DNA from: DASUPK01 sp963695805 | Lineage (GTDB): Bacteria > Actinomycetota > Thermoleophilia > Solirubrobacterales > 70-9 | Reading direction: 5' to 3' | NCBI GenBank assembly: GCA_963695805.1 | Contig: CAVOHV010000015.1 | Span: forward strand, 124,001-188,000 | Length of the DNA stretch: 64,000 nucleotides | Position numbers and translations under genes: made by a program | Shown here: piece by piece, positions 1 to 7,285 of the stretch | Numbering within the stretch: position 1 is the first letter of the stretch | Layout: each line of letters opens with the position of its first letter | Notes under the pieces: generated by a model | Seen by the model: only the letters and a program-made list of their open reading frames with translations | What the model was told of the DNA's origin: nothing | The model's database searches: none

Positions 1-1
1 C

Positions 2-1147
2 GACGATCGCGTCGCGCTCGAGGTCACCGGCAACGCCTGGGAGATCAAGCGGCTGATCGAGCCGCACGTCGCCGAGGTGATCGTCGTCTCGCCGACCGAC
101 ACCGGGATCCGCTCCGCGCGGGCGAAGACCGACCGGCTCGACGCGCGAGCGCTGGCGAGGCTCCTGGCGGCGGGCGAGCTCAAGCCGGTCTGGGTGCCCG
201 ACCGCGGAACCCAGGTGATGCGCCGACGCCTGCAGCGCCGCGGCCAGCTGGTCTCGGCCCGCTCGCGGTCAAAGAACCAGATCCACGCCACCCTGATGCG
301 CTGCCTCGTCGGCCGGCCCCCGTTCAGTGACCTCTTCGGGGTCAACGGACGGCGCTGGCTCGCCGAGCTCGCGCTGCCCGAGGAGGAGCGCGAGTCGGTC
401 GACTCCGCCCTGCGCCAGGTCGAGTTCCTCGACTCCGAGATCGAGGCGGTCGAGCGGTTGATCTCGGCCGCCGCGCTCGAGAGCACCGAGGTGAGGCGAC
501 TGATGACGGTGCCGGGGGTGAGCGTGATCTGCGCGGCGACCTTCATGGCGGCGGTCGGCGAGATCGGCCGCTTCCCCTCGCCCCGCAAGCTGGCCGCCTA
601 CCTCGGGCTCGACCCCAAGGTGAGCCAGTCGGGCTCGGGCCCCGCGACCCACGGGCGGGTCTCGAAGCAGGGATCGGTCGCCGGCCGCCATGCGCTGGTA
701 GAGGCGAGCTGGTCGGCGGTGCGCCAGCCGGGGCCGCTGCACGCGTTCTATGAGCGGATCAGGGCCCGACGCGGCCACAGCGTCGCGATCGTCGCCTGCG
801 CGCGCAAGCTCGCCTGCCTGTTCTGGTGCCTGCTCAGCCGCTCGGAGGACTACGCCTTCGGGCAGCCGTCCCTGACGCGGAAGAAGCTGCGCCGGCTCGA
901 GCTTGCCGCCGGCGCCCCAAGCAAGCGCGGGAGGAAGAGCGGCCCGATGGCCGCGAACGCGGCGATCCGCAAGGCCGAGCGCGAGCTCGCCGAGCAGGCC
1001 GAGGCCGCCTACCGGCGCAGCGTCCGCGACTGGCACGCGACCCAGGCGAAGAGAAAGGGCGCCGGCGCGACACCGGGGCGCGCATCTCGTGGCCCGTCAA
1101 GCGGGCAAGCAGCGCGGCAGGTCCAAGCCCCCGGGCCTGCGCTTTAG
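2..1147 (+). CDS. IS110-family transposase, 5' end outside window
   Basis: The frame is open from base 2, so the true start lies upstream; 381 residues are visible. The N-terminal DEDD-type RuvC-like domain shows VALEVTGNAW and KTDRLDARALARLL. The C-terminal IS116/IS110/IS902 domain has the helix-hairpin stretch PGVSVICAATFMAAVGEIG followed by LAAYLGLDPKVSQSG and the serine-rich tail of the family. The last 80 residues are Arg/Ala-rich and less typical. IS110 enzymes move circular intermediates and leave no terminal inverted repeats, so element ends cannot be set here. It differs in sequence from the other IS110 copy at 11.5-12.6 kb and shows no frameshift in the visible part, so it may be active if the missing N-terminus is intact. 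Confidence 0.85.
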   Translation, partial: DDRVALEVTGNAWEIKRLIEPHVAEVIVVSPTDTGIRSARAKTDRLDARALARLLAAGELKPVWVPDRGTQVMRRRLQRRGQLVSARSRSKNQIHATLMRCLVGRPPFSDLFGVNGRRWLAELALPEEERESVDSALRQVEFLDSEIEAVERLISAAALESTEVRRLMTVPGVSVICAATFMAAVGEIGRFPSPRKLAAYLGLDPKVSQSGSGPATHGRVSKQGSVAGRHALVEASWSAVRQPGPLHAFYERIRARRGHSVAIVACARKLACLFWCLLSRSEDYAFGQPSLTRKKLRRLELAAGAPSKRGRKSGPMAANAAIRKAERELAEQAEAAYRRSVRDWHATQAKRKGAGATPGRASRGPSSGQAARQVQAPGPAL

Positions 1148-1231
1148 CTCGTCGTCTGCCGGCGCCCGAGTCGAACTCTCGCAAATAGGAGGAGGTGCGT
1201 CCAGGGTTGACTTGACTTTCATGCGTCGTCC

Positions 1232-1244
1232 AAAGCGGCGCTTT
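1232..1244. repeat. small hairpin, member of the left-arm repeat family
   Basis: AAAGC, 3-nt loop, GCTTT. The preceding CGTCC and the following TTTCAGAC relate it to the copies at 3548-3568, 4814-4835 and 12685-12708. It lies between the IS110 gene and the stop of the TMEM175-like gene. Confidence 0.45.
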
Positions 1245-1251
1245 CAGACCG

Positions 1252-1854
1252 TCAATGGCGCTCCCCGCGGACGCGCATGATCGCGAACAGCGCGATCGCG
1301 AGGAAGCCGAAGGCCGCGACCTTGGGCGCGAGGAACGCCAGCGCCAAGACGACGACATAGAAGGCGAGATTCGGACTCGCCTGCGCCGCCAGCGCCACAA
1401 CCTCGTCGCGGCCCTCCTCCTCGATTAGCTCCGGTCGCGACCCCGCATAGCGAACGATCACCGTGATCAGGACGGAGATCACCAGCAGCGTCGCTCCGTA
1501 GAAGAGGACCGCGGTGCGCTCGGCGGTGCTTGAGTCGATCGCCTCGGCCACCAGCTTGGTGGGGAAGGGCAGGAAGGCAACTGCCATCAGCAGCAGCAGG
1601 TTGAGCCGGGTCACGTTGAAGTCAGCGAAGCGCAGGCGCCGGAAGATGGCGTGGTGCACGAGCCAGAGGCCGCCGATGGTGAGGAAGCTGGTCGCGTAGC
1701 TCAGGTAGGAGGGCCACTGGTCGGCGATCCCCTTCCAGAGATGATCGAAGTCGGCCTCCGGGACCGCTATCTCCAGCACCAGCAGCGTGGCCGCGATCGA
1801 GAAGACGCCATCGCTGAAGGCTTCGATCCGCCCTGTGTCCCAGCGGTCCCGCAT
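1252..1854 (-). CDS. TMEM175-family (DUF1211) membrane protein, probable K+ channel
   Basis: 200 aa. The first helix carries the family signature FSDGVFSIAATLLVLEI (residues about 13-29); in this family the FSD region lines the pore of a potassium channel. Several further hydrophobic stretches (about 49-63, 85-100, 118-136, 164-196) fit the six-helix bacterial fold. HLWKGIADQWPSYLSYATSFLTIG is the usual second region. The ATG at 1854 gives a normal family start (a few polar residues, then RIEAFSDG). The gene stands alone between the IS110 copy and a divergent lipoprotein-like gene. A second, more typical paralogue lies at 34953-35543. Channel activity is inferred from the family. Confidence 0.85.
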   Translation of the reverse strand: MRDRWDTGRIEAFSDGVFSIAATLLVLEIAVPEADFDHLWKGIADQWPSYLSYATSFLTIGGLWLVHHAIFRRLRFADFNVTRLNLLLLMAVAFLPFPTKLVAEAIDSSTAERTAVLFYGATLLVISVLITVIVRYAGSRPELIEEEGRDEVVALAAQASPNLAFYVVVLALAFLAPKVAAFGFLAIALFAIMRVRGERH

Positions 1855-1925
1855 TCTCCTGCGAGCAGCCTATTGCGTGTCTGTGGAGACGGTTCGCCCT
1901 CGCTCAACCATTATGCTCGCGCGAG

Positions 1926-2342
1926 ATGAGGGCAGGGCTTCGAACGATGGTTCTTGCGGTGGCGCTGGCAGCCACTGCATTGGTAGTGGGCGGCTGTGGC
2001 GGTAGCAGCAGCAAGCCTGCCTACTGCTCAGACGTGAGCAATCTCCAGAGCTCGGTCGATGCGCTGAAGAACGTCCAGCTCGGCAGCAACACCATCTCGA
2101 CCGTGCAGACGGACCTACAGGAGGTGCAGACCAACACCAACGCGGTCGTGAGCTCGGCGAAGCAGGACTTCCCGAGCCAGACCAGTGCACTTGAATCGTC
2201 CGTCTCGGCCCTCTCGACCTCGATCCAGGCGCTGCCCCAGGCCCCGACGGCCGAGCAGCTGCTCCCGATCGCGCCTGAGATCAGCAGCGTCGTGACGGCT
2301 GCAGAGAACCTCAAGAGCGCCACCAGCTCCGCCTGCGACTGA
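1926..2342 (+). CDS. small secreted protein, probable lipoprotein
   Basis: 138 aa of unknown function. The N-terminus has Arg residues, a hydrophobic run MVLAVALAATALVVGG and a Cys at about residue 24, so VVGGC is a loose lipobox. The mature part is polar, rich in Ser, Thr and Gln, and spaced like an extended coiled coil (VQTDLQEVQTNTNAVV; SALESSVSALSTSIQAL). Two further Cys (residue 33 and the penultimate residue) could pair. It probably sits on the outer face of the membrane. No enzyme motif is seen. It is divergent from the TMEM175-like gene with a 71-bp shared upstream region. Confidence 0.65.
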   Translation: MRAGLRTMVLAVALAATALVVGGCGGSSSKPAYCSDVSNLQSSVDALKNVQLGSNTISTVQTDLQEVQTNTNAVVSSAKQDFPSQTSALESSVSALSTSIQALPQAPTAEQLLPIAPEISSVVTAAENLKSATSSACD

Positions 2343-2387
2343 AGCCCCGCCGATCCCGACGGGGAAGTAGGTATCCCTCGCTCGCGC

Positions 2388-2439
2388 TTTGCGCGAGAAG
2401 CGGCAGCGCCATCCCAAACCGCCGCTTTCCATGCAAAGC
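2388..2439 (+). repeat. 52-nt dispersed repeat with terminal hairpin (copy 1)
   Basis: Begins TTTGCGCGAGAAGC and ends with GCTTTCCATGCAAAGC. The last part is a perfect 7-bp hairpin (CCGCTTT, loop CCATGC, AAAGCGG; 2422-2441). The same 52-nt unit occurs on the opposite strand at 9440-9491 with 44 of 52 positions identical by hand count. A second palindrome, CTCGCGC TTT GCGCGAG, overlaps its left edge at 2381-2397. The rest of the 2343-2605 gap shows no gene. Confidence 0.6.
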
Positions 2440-2605
2440 GGTGCTTTCCAGGCGAGCGCCTGGCGCCCGCTGTCGGAGTTTGGTGGCGGCGGTGATCAGG
2501 GTGCCGAGGCGGCGAGGGACAACTAGCGCGGGCAGTCTTGCGCTGGCACCCTCCCCCCGGATAGGTTGGGCAGAGGGAGTTGGGGTTTAGGAGAAGGAGA
2601 TTCTC

Positions 2606-2662
2606 ATGAGAAGGATTCGCATCGCAGCGGCGTCGATGGTGGTGTCGGCGGTGGTCTCATGA
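2606..2662 (+). CDS. 18-residue leader-like peptide
   Basis: ATG at 2606 follows a good Shine-Dalgarno stretch (AGGAGAAGGA, 2590-2599). The frame encodes MRRIRIAAASMVVSAVVS and stops at 2662. The stop overlaps the next start as ATGA (2659-2662), so translation of the downstream gene is probably coupled to this one. The peptide looks like the basic and hydrophobic parts of a signal sequence without a mature protein. It may be a leader peptide, or the remnant of a secreted-protein gene whose start now serves its neighbour. Confidence 0.5.
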   Translation: MRRIRIAAASMVVSAVVS

Positions 2663-2934
2663 TTCTCGTCACGACGTACAAGATCAAGCCGTTCCTCAGC
2701 GAAGAGGAGACCAAGGAGGTGCTGGACGTTTTCGCCAAAGAGGGTGCGGGCCCCGGCGCCACAGCCCACTATGTGGCTGCCGACGGCGGCGGCGGTTTGG
2801 TGATCGCCGAGACCGATGATGTGGAGGGCGCGTATCGGAACATTCTGAATTACACGCAATGGGTCGAGTACGACACCAAGGTGATGCTGACGGTTGAGCA
2901 GGCCGTGCCACTCATCGCGGACTCGATTGCTTGA
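2659..2934 (+). CDS. DUF3303-like small protein
   Basis: 91 aa starting MILVTTYKIKPFLSEEETKE. The pattern of one strand, a helix, the central HYVAADGGGGLVIAETDD, and the end YTQWVEYDTKVMLTVEQAVP matches the small ferredoxin-like DUF3303 family. Function of the family is unknown; the fold suggests a dimeric alpha-beta barrel. I chose this ATG because the homologous region begins here; a longer in-frame start at 2566 would add a Gly-rich stretch unlike the family. It overlaps the leader peptide by ATGA and is followed by a strong terminator. Confidence 0.7.
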   Translation: MILVTTYKIKPFLSEEETKEVLDVFAKEGAGPGATAHYVAADGGGGLVIAETDDVEGAYRNILNYTQWVEYDTKVMLTVEQAVPLIADSIA

Positions 2935-2943
2935 CCTAAGCCC

Positions 2944-2998
2944 TTGACGCCCTGGTGCGTGTAGTGGCCCACCAGGGCGTCAAAGGAGGCGGTTTTTT
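2944..2998 (+). terminator. intrinsic terminator
   Basis: Perfect 14-bp inverted repeat, TTGACGCCCTGGTG (2944-2957) and CACCAGGGCGTCAA (2970-2983), 12-nt loop, then a run of six T at 2993-2998. It lies 10 bp after the DUF3303-like stop and is the clearest intrinsic terminator in the window. Confidence 0.85.
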
Positions 2999-3081
2999 GA
3001 TGTGGCTGAGCGAACAGACCGCCGAGTAGCGCGTCTCACAAAAGCCCCCAACCCAAGGGCGCCGCTTCTCGTCCAAAGCGC

Positions 3082-3495
3082 CTATTCCGTCAGCCCGGCG
3101 GCTTCGAGAGCCTCGCCCCTGTCCATGTAGATCGTTCCGCGCACGATCCGGCCGTCGCGGAGCGTCACGAGCCATGCGTATGGGGGGAAGTCGACCGTGA
3201 TGCCGCTTCCTCGTCCCTGGAACTTGTGCTTTGTCACCCAGAGGATCACCTCGTCGCCCCCGTCGATCAGCTCCGGGTCCTCGATCTCCTGGTCCCCCCA
3301 CGCCTCCAGCCACTGGCCCCAGAACTCAGCAAGTCCCTCGCGCCCTCGGTAGAGGCCGCTCAGTCCCTCGAGCGGCGCACGCGTCACATCCATCTCGATC
3401 TCCTCGGGATCGACCGACTCAAGTGCCGCAGCCCAATCGCGAGCCCTGAACGCCTCGAACATCCTCGCCACGATCTCGACGTTCTCCTCTGACAT
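3082..3495 (-). CDS. SnoaL/NTF2-like protein 1 of minus-strand array
   Basis: 137 aa. The start MSEENVEIVARMFEAF and the end GEALEAAGLTE are the tags shared by all array members, while the centre is its own. The one-domain alpha+beta barrel fold of the SnoaL/NTF2 superfamily is suggested by the helical N-terminus, RAPLEGLSGLYRGREGLAEFW, the acidic DPELIDGGDEVILWV strand pair and LVTLRDGRIVRGTIYMDR. The pocket of such proteins binds small hydrophobic ligands or acts as an enzyme; the substrate is unknown. It is the last gene of the array and has its own promoter box at 3496-3512, with two hairpin repeats between it and gene 2. Confidence 0.85.
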   Translation of the reverse strand: MSEENVEIVARMFEAFRARDWAAALESVDPEEIEMDVTRAPLEGLSGLYRGREGLAEFWGQWLEAWGDQEIEDPELIDGGDEVILWVTKHKFQGRGSGITVDFPPYAWLVTLRDGRIVRGTIYMDRGEALEAAGLTE

Positions 3496-3512
3496 CGCCC
3501 GCCCAGTATCTC
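3496..3512 (-). promoter_or_regulatory. SnoaL-type promoter box abutting the ATG
   Basis: Reads GAGATACTGGGCGGGCG on the minus strand, directly followed by the ATG at 3495. The GATACT part fits a -10 element and would place the transcript start at or within about 3 nt of the ATG, giving a leaderless mRNA. Near-identical boxes lie at 4787-4803, 7582-7598, 7904-7920 and 11324-11340. Confidence 0.6.
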
Positions 3513-3525
3513 GTGGACGACCGCT

Positions 3526-3568
3526 GCTTTCCATGCAAAGCGGATAGCCGCCCTTTCGTCCAAAGCGG
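3526..3568. repeat. two adjacent hairpin repeats
   Basis: GCTTTCCATGCAAAGC at 3526-3541 and a second hairpin, CCGCCCTTTCGTCC then AAAGCGG, at 3548-3568. The two differ in loop type (CCATGC against TCGTCC), and both types recur elsewhere in the first 12.7 kb. They fill the gap between SnoaL genes 2 and 1 and could end or stabilise transcripts. Confidence 0.6.
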
Positions 3569-3979
3569 CTACTCCGACAGCCCGGCGGCCTCGAGGGCCT
3601 GCTGGCGGTCGTCGAACACCTGCATCTGAGTGACCTTGCTGCCGGCGAGCGTGTAGACCGCCAGGTGGTCCGTCTCCACCGGCACACCGCTGGCGCGTCC
3701 AACAAAGCGCTCGTGGATGACTGCCAGGACTCGGTCGCCTGCGTCTATCAGCTCCTCGACTTCAAATTTGACGTCGCCCCAAGCCAAGAAGGCCTCACGC
3801 CAGAACTGGCGCACACCTTGGTGTCCCTCAAAGACCGGCTTCACCAAGAGGTCTGCCCGGCGCGCGTTCGAGAGGTCAAAGACGATGTCCTCGGCGTAGA
3901 CCTCGAAGGGGGTCACGTCGTCACGCCGGTCGAGCGCGTCGTAGATCCCACGAACCACCTCAACGTTCTGCTCCGACAT
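3569..3979 (-). CDS. SnoaL/NTF2-like protein 2 of minus-strand array
   Basis: 136 aa with the common start MSEQNVEVVRGIYDAL and the common end ALEAAGLSE. The centre has ARRADLLVKPVFEGHQGVRQFWREAFLAWG, then EVEELIDAGDRVLAVIHERFVGRASGVPVE, a typical NTF2-like strand-turn-strand pattern around a presumed ligand pocket. The last strand is LAVYTLAGSKVTQMQVFDD. It starts three bases after the stop of gene 3 (TAG, three bases, ATG), so the genes are probably read from one mRNA. Function is unknown. Confidence 0.85.
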   Translation of the reverse strand: MSEQNVEVVRGIYDALDRRDDVTPFEVYAEDIVFDLSNARRADLLVKPVFEGHQGVRQFWREAFLAWGDVKFEVEELIDAGDRVLAVIHERFVGRASGVPVETDHLAVYTLAGSKVTQMQVFDDRQQALEAAGLSE

Positions 3980-3982
3980 CGC

Positions 3983-4393
3983 CTACTCCTGAAGCCCGGC
4001 GACTTCGAGGGCTGTTTGAACCTCGTCCCTGCCAAAGCCGAGCACTTCAGTTCGCACGATCTTCCCGCCGCGGATCCTGTACGAGACAAGGGAACGGTCT
4101 TCAAGCCGAGCTTCGCTCCCGGGCATCCGACGAGACAAACGCCCCAAGGCGATGATCTCTTCGCCGCGGTTGTAGAGCCGGTCGATTTGCCAACGCCCAT
4201 CCGTCAACAGGTCCCATTGCGTTCGAATCACCGCGGTAACTTCGTCCCTGCCACGCCTCGTGCCCGGCTCGATAGCAGTCGGGTTATTGACGTATTCGCC
4301 TTCGGGATCGCTGAGGGCGATGAGGTCGTCGATGTCCCGGCGGTTCCAGGCATCGATCGCTCGACGCACGACCTCCACGTTCTCCTCCGACAT
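3983..4393 (-). CDS. SnoaL/NTF2-like protein 3 of minus-strand array
   Basis: 136 aa, start MSEENVEVVRRAIDAWNRRD, end ALEVAGLQE. Central features are EYVNNPTAIEPGTRRGRDEVTAVIRTQW, IDRLYNRGEEIIALGRLSRRMPGSEARLED and LVSYRIRGGKIVRTEVLGF. It is three bases from both neighbours. The centre differs strongly from genes 1, 2 and 4, although the two termini are nearly the same, so the copies are old or have exchanged cores. A metabolic or ligand-binding role is possible but cannot be named. Confidence 0.85.
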   Translation of the reverse strand: MSEENVEVVRRAIDAWNRRDIDDLIALSDPEGEYVNNPTAIEPGTRRGRDEVTAVIRTQWDLLTDGRWQIDRLYNRGEEIIALGRLSRRMPGSEARLEDRSLVSYRIRGGKIVRTEVLGFGRDEVQTALEVAGLQE

Positions 4394-4396
4394 CGC

Positions 4397-4786
4397 CTAC
4401 TCCGACAGGCCGGCGGCTTCGAGGGCGTCGGCATGAGTCTCAAATGGCTGCCACTTGATGATCTTGCCGTCGCGAAACCAGTAGACCCCCGCGCTTTCGA
4501 ACTCGCGGGCTACTTCACCGGATCCGATCCACCGGGCTTCGGTTCTCCCGAGCCCGACCACGGTGTCGCCTCCTGCCACGAAGCGCTCCGGAAGGATGCG
4601 TGGCTGCACGTTCTCGTATCCCGCTTCAAACCAATCGCGCACCTGGTCGTGCCCGCGCAGCCGAGGCCCGCCCGGGGTTTGGAGCACCACCTCGGGATCG
4701 TGCAACGAGAGAAACTCGTCAACGTCATCCCGCGCATTGAAGAGTTCGACCCATCGCCGCACGACTTCGACATTCTCGTCGGACAT
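4397..4786 (-). CDS. SnoaL/NTF2-like protein 4, first gene of minus-strand array
   Basis: 129 aa, start MSDENVEVVRRWVELFNARD, end ADALEAAGLSE. The core shows DEFLSLHDPEVVLQTPGG, LRGHDQVRDWFEAGYENVQPR, FVAGGDTVVGLGRTEARW and GVYWFRDGKIIKWQPFETH, matching the SnoaL/NTF2 one-domain fold. It is the promoter-proximal gene: the shared promoter box abuts its ATG (4787-4803) and a perfect hairpin repeat lies just upstream (4814-4835). Genes 4, 3 and 2 form one operon with 3-bp gaps. Confidence 0.85.
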   Translation of the reverse strand: MSDENVEVVRRWVELFNARDDVDEFLSLHDPEVVLQTPGGPRLRGHDQVRDWFEAGYENVQPRILPERFVAGGDTVVGLGRTEARWIGSGEVAREFESAGVYWFRDGKIIKWQPFETHADALEAAGLSE

Positions 4787-4803
4787 CGCCCACGCAGTAT
4801 CTC
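4787..4803 (-). promoter_or_regulatory. SnoaL-type promoter box of the 4-3-2 operon
   Basis: Minus-strand GAGATACTGCGTGGGCG followed at once by the ATG at 4786. Identical over 17 nt to the plus-strand boxes at 7582-7598 and 7904-7920. No -35 element is clear. Confidence 0.65.
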
Positions 4804-4813
4804 TCGGACGGGT

Positions 4814-4835
4814 GCTGCTTTTCGTCCAAAGCAGC
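4814..4835. repeat. perfect 8-bp hairpin repeat
   Basis: GCTGCTTT, loop TCGTCC, AAAGCAGC. Best-conserved member of the left-arm hairpin family; it lies about 10 bp upstream of the promoter box of the SnoaL operon, where an operator could sit. Confidence 0.65.
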
Positions 4836-4999
4836 TATCTGCGCCGAGGCCCAGAACGCCCTAGTGCGCGGCGCGGCCTGGAGAGCGTGGTCAGGGTCGC
4901 TACGGGCGTGCTTCCCGTGGGAACCACGGAGGTCGGCACGAACTTCGGCTGGCACGCTCCGTGGGGCGAGTTCCGGTGTTTAGAGCTACCGAGGAACCG

Positions 5000-5278
5000 A
5001 TGAAACGTCTGAAGAAGCTTTCGAAGAGGCCCCGGACCAGCGGACTGCTGGCGGCCTGCCTGGGCGCGGTCGTCCTGCTGACGACGGCCTCCGCCGCCTC
5101 TGCGGTCACCTACCGCCCGACTCGTACCGACGATCCGAAGCCGAACGGCTGCAAGCCGAAGGACTGCTCCCTGCGCGAGGCGGTGATTGCCGCCAACGCC
5201 AGAGGCATGCCGGCGACGATCCTGCTGCGCCCGGGTAAGCGCTACGTGCTTCGAGGGCCACTTTCGTGGTTGTCGTAA
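5000..5278 (+). pseudogene. truncated CSLREA-domain secreted protein
   Basis: 92 residues. ATG at 5000 follows GAGGAA. The N-terminus is a clear signal peptide (basic stretch, LLAACLGAVVLLTTASAASA), followed by CKPKDCSLREAVIAAN, the CSLREA motif that in family members opens a long secreted beta-helix protein. After RPGKRYVLR the homology ends and the frame stops at 5278, a small part of the expected length. The break coincides with the broken end of an opposing SnoaL gene (5250), so a deletion or rearrangement probably joined two gene remnants. Confidence 0.65.
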
Positions 5279-5561
5279 GTCTGATGGCGGACGACCTTGC
5301 CGTCCGGAGGGTCCACACCCGGGCGCGTGGCTCTCGGACCTCCACGCCACTACCGACTCCTCGCGCTCGCATGTACCCAGGGGAAACGACCTGGTCGCCC
5401 GCGTCGATGAACCGGTCGCCCTCCAACCGAACGGCCTCGAATGCCTCGGCGAGCATCTGTCGAAACTCGCGCATTCCATCGTGGCCGTGAAACGTGCGGG
5501 GATCAGGCGCGTTCGGGTTCTGGGCCCAGACGATCTCAGGATCGAGCAGCTCCAGAACCAC
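5250..5561 (-). pseudogene. decayed SnoaL/NTF2-like gene
   Basis: The minus strand encodes LELLDPEIVWAQNPNAPDPR, FHGHDGMREFRQML and FIDAGDQVVSPGYMRARGVGSG, a clear SnoaL core. Near the end two single-base changes seem to offset each other: at about 5306 a G is missing, so DGKVVRHQTYDNHES shifts out of frame, and at about 5260 an extra G restores the frame just before ALEA, the start of the usual ALEAAGLSE tag. The tag then breaks off at the junction with the CSLREA remnant. No MSEENVE start is found upstream. Both ends are therefore damaged. Confidence 0.6.
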
Positions 5562-5701
5562 CGCGGCGTCACCGGTGTTTATCGGTTCGTGGAGCCGTCC
5601 TGCGCCGACGAGAGACTGCGCTACTCCGGGGCCGCTGCAATGCTCCTGATCTCGCTGCTTGCCTAACAGGCCTGCGCGTCTTTCCGTTAAGCTCCGCCGC
5701 G

Positions 5702-7285
5702 GTGGGACGGAGTCCGCGCAAGCTGGGAGGACTGGCTGTCGCAGTCTTTGCGCTTGCAGCGCCGGCGTCCGCGCTCGCGGGCACGGGCTTCACGAATGGC
5801 GTCACCGCCGGCGACGTCAGCGACAGCTCGGCGATCGTCTGGGGGCAGACGACCAAGGACGGCAAGATCACGGCCGAGGTGGCGACCGACAAGAGGTTCA
5901 AGCACGACGTGTTCACGAAGTCGCTGAAGGCGAAGGGGTCGACGGACGACACCGTCCAGACCACCGTCAAGGGGCTCAAACCGGGCAAGACCTACCACTA
6001 CCGGTTCTGCACCAAGAAGGGCTGCGGCGACAAGGGCCAGTTCCAGACCGCGCCCAAGCCCTCGCAGAAGAAGACGATCCGCTTCGCGTACTCGGGCGAC
6101 GAGACCGGCGTTGCCGCGATGGGCCAGTCGGAGCCCTTCTGGGGCAACTTCAAGGCCTTCAAGTCGATGGTCGGCGAGAACAACAACTTCAACATCGACT
6201 TCGGCGACACGATCTACTCGGATCCCGAGGTCCCGAACATCCCCACGGCGATGACCGAGAAGCAGAAGTGGGGGATGTATCGCAAGAAGCTCGCGGTCAA
6301 GAACATGCGGACGATCCGCGAGTCGACCGGCCTCTACAACCACTGGGACGATCACGAGTTCATCAACGACTTTTCGATCCCCGAGAACGGGACCAAGCTC
6401 TACAAGGCCGGGGTGAGCGCGTTCCGCACCTACATGCCCGTCACGTACACGAAGCAGAGGGGCATCTACCGAACCGAGCGCTGGGGCAAGAACCTCCAGA
6501 TCTTCTTCCTCGACGAGCGCTCGTTCCGAAGCGCGAAGGCATCGGCGAACGGGGTCTGCAACAACCCGTCGACCAACCAGCCCGACTTGGCGCCCACCGC
6601 GCCGCAGAACGTGCGCAACGCGTTCGCGGCGCTCGTCCCGTCGCTCTCGCAGCCGGTCTCGCAGGCCTGCCTCAACACGATTAACAGCCCGAATCGGACG
6701 ATGCTCGGCACCAAGCAGTACAACGACTTCTTGAAGGCCGTCAAGTCGTCGAAGGCGAAGTGGAAGGTCGTCATGAACGAGACGCCCATCCAGCAGTTCT
6801 ACGCACTGCCGTACGACCGCTGGGAGGGTTACGCGTACGAGCGGATCAAGCTCCTGAGCGCCCTCCAGGCGGCAAACGTGAACCACCTCGTCTTCCTTAC
6901 CACCGACACCCACGCCTCGTTCGCGAACGTCATCCGCTACCGGACCCTGGCCGGCGATTCGGCACCCTCCAACGCGCCAGCAAGCCCCACCGACACGCCT
7001 TATCAGGACTTCATCACTGGACCGGTGGCGACCGAGCCGTTCGCGCAGGAGATCGACGACGCCACCGGCACGCAGGGCAGCGGCGTCCTCATCGAGAAGG
7101 CCTTCTTCAAGCCGGCACCGCCGGGCGGCATGGGCATGGCGTGCGCGCAGGGCGCCCTCAACAGCTACGCCGAGGTCACCGTCACCTCGGGCGAGCTCAA
7201 GATCGAGTACAAGAACGAGAACGGCGGGCCCGTGCTCGACGCCGATGGCACCACGCCGTGCGGCCCCTACGTACTCACGCACTGA
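5702..7285 (+). CDS. secreted PhoD-like alkaline phosphatase/phosphodiesterase
   Basis: 527 aa from the GTG at 5702, chosen because a signal peptide starts there (GRSPRKLGG, then AVAVFALAAPASALAG). Residues about 25-115 form a fibronectin-like N-terminal domain typical of PhoD. The catalytic metallophosphatase part shows YSGDETG, NIDFGDTIYSD, the diagnostic YNHWDDHEF and TTDTHASF, which provide metal ligands. Such enzymes release phosphate from phosphoesters outside the cell. Several lysine-rich stretches near the N-terminus fit an extracellular actinobacterial protein. It has no operon partner; a decayed SnoaL gene lies behind it. Confidence 0.85.
   Translation: MGRSPRKLGGLAVAVFALAAPASALAGTGFTNGVTAGDVSDSSAIVWGQTTKDGKITAEVATDKRFKHDVFTKSLKAKGSTDDTVQTTVKGLKPGKTYHYRFCTKKGCGDKGQFQTAPKPSQKKTIRFAYSGDETGVAAMGQSEPFWGNFKAFKSMVGENNNFNIDFGDTIYSDPEVPNIPTAMTEKQKWGMYRKKLAVKNMRTIRESTGLYNHWDDHEFINDFSIPENGTKLYKAGVSAFRTYMPVTYTKQRGIYRTERWGKNLQIFFLDERSFRSAKASANGVCNNPSTNQPDLAPTAPQNVRNAFAALVPSLSQPVSQACLNTINSPNRTMLGTKQYNDFLKAVKSSKAKWKVVMNETPIQQFYALPYDRWEGYAYERIKLLSALQAANVNHLVFLTTDTHASFANVIRYRTLAGDSAPSNAPASPTDTPYQDFITGPVATEPFAQEIDDATGTQGSGVLIEKAFFKPAPPGGMGMACAQGALNSYAEVTVTSGELKIEYKNENGGPVLDADGTTPCGPYVLTH

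Noticed and set aside
1160..1185. CGAGTCGAACTC as a tRNA T-arm fragment or att site
   Set aside because: No wider match to the tRNA-Ala at 12797 could be found, and the stem does not fit a T arm.
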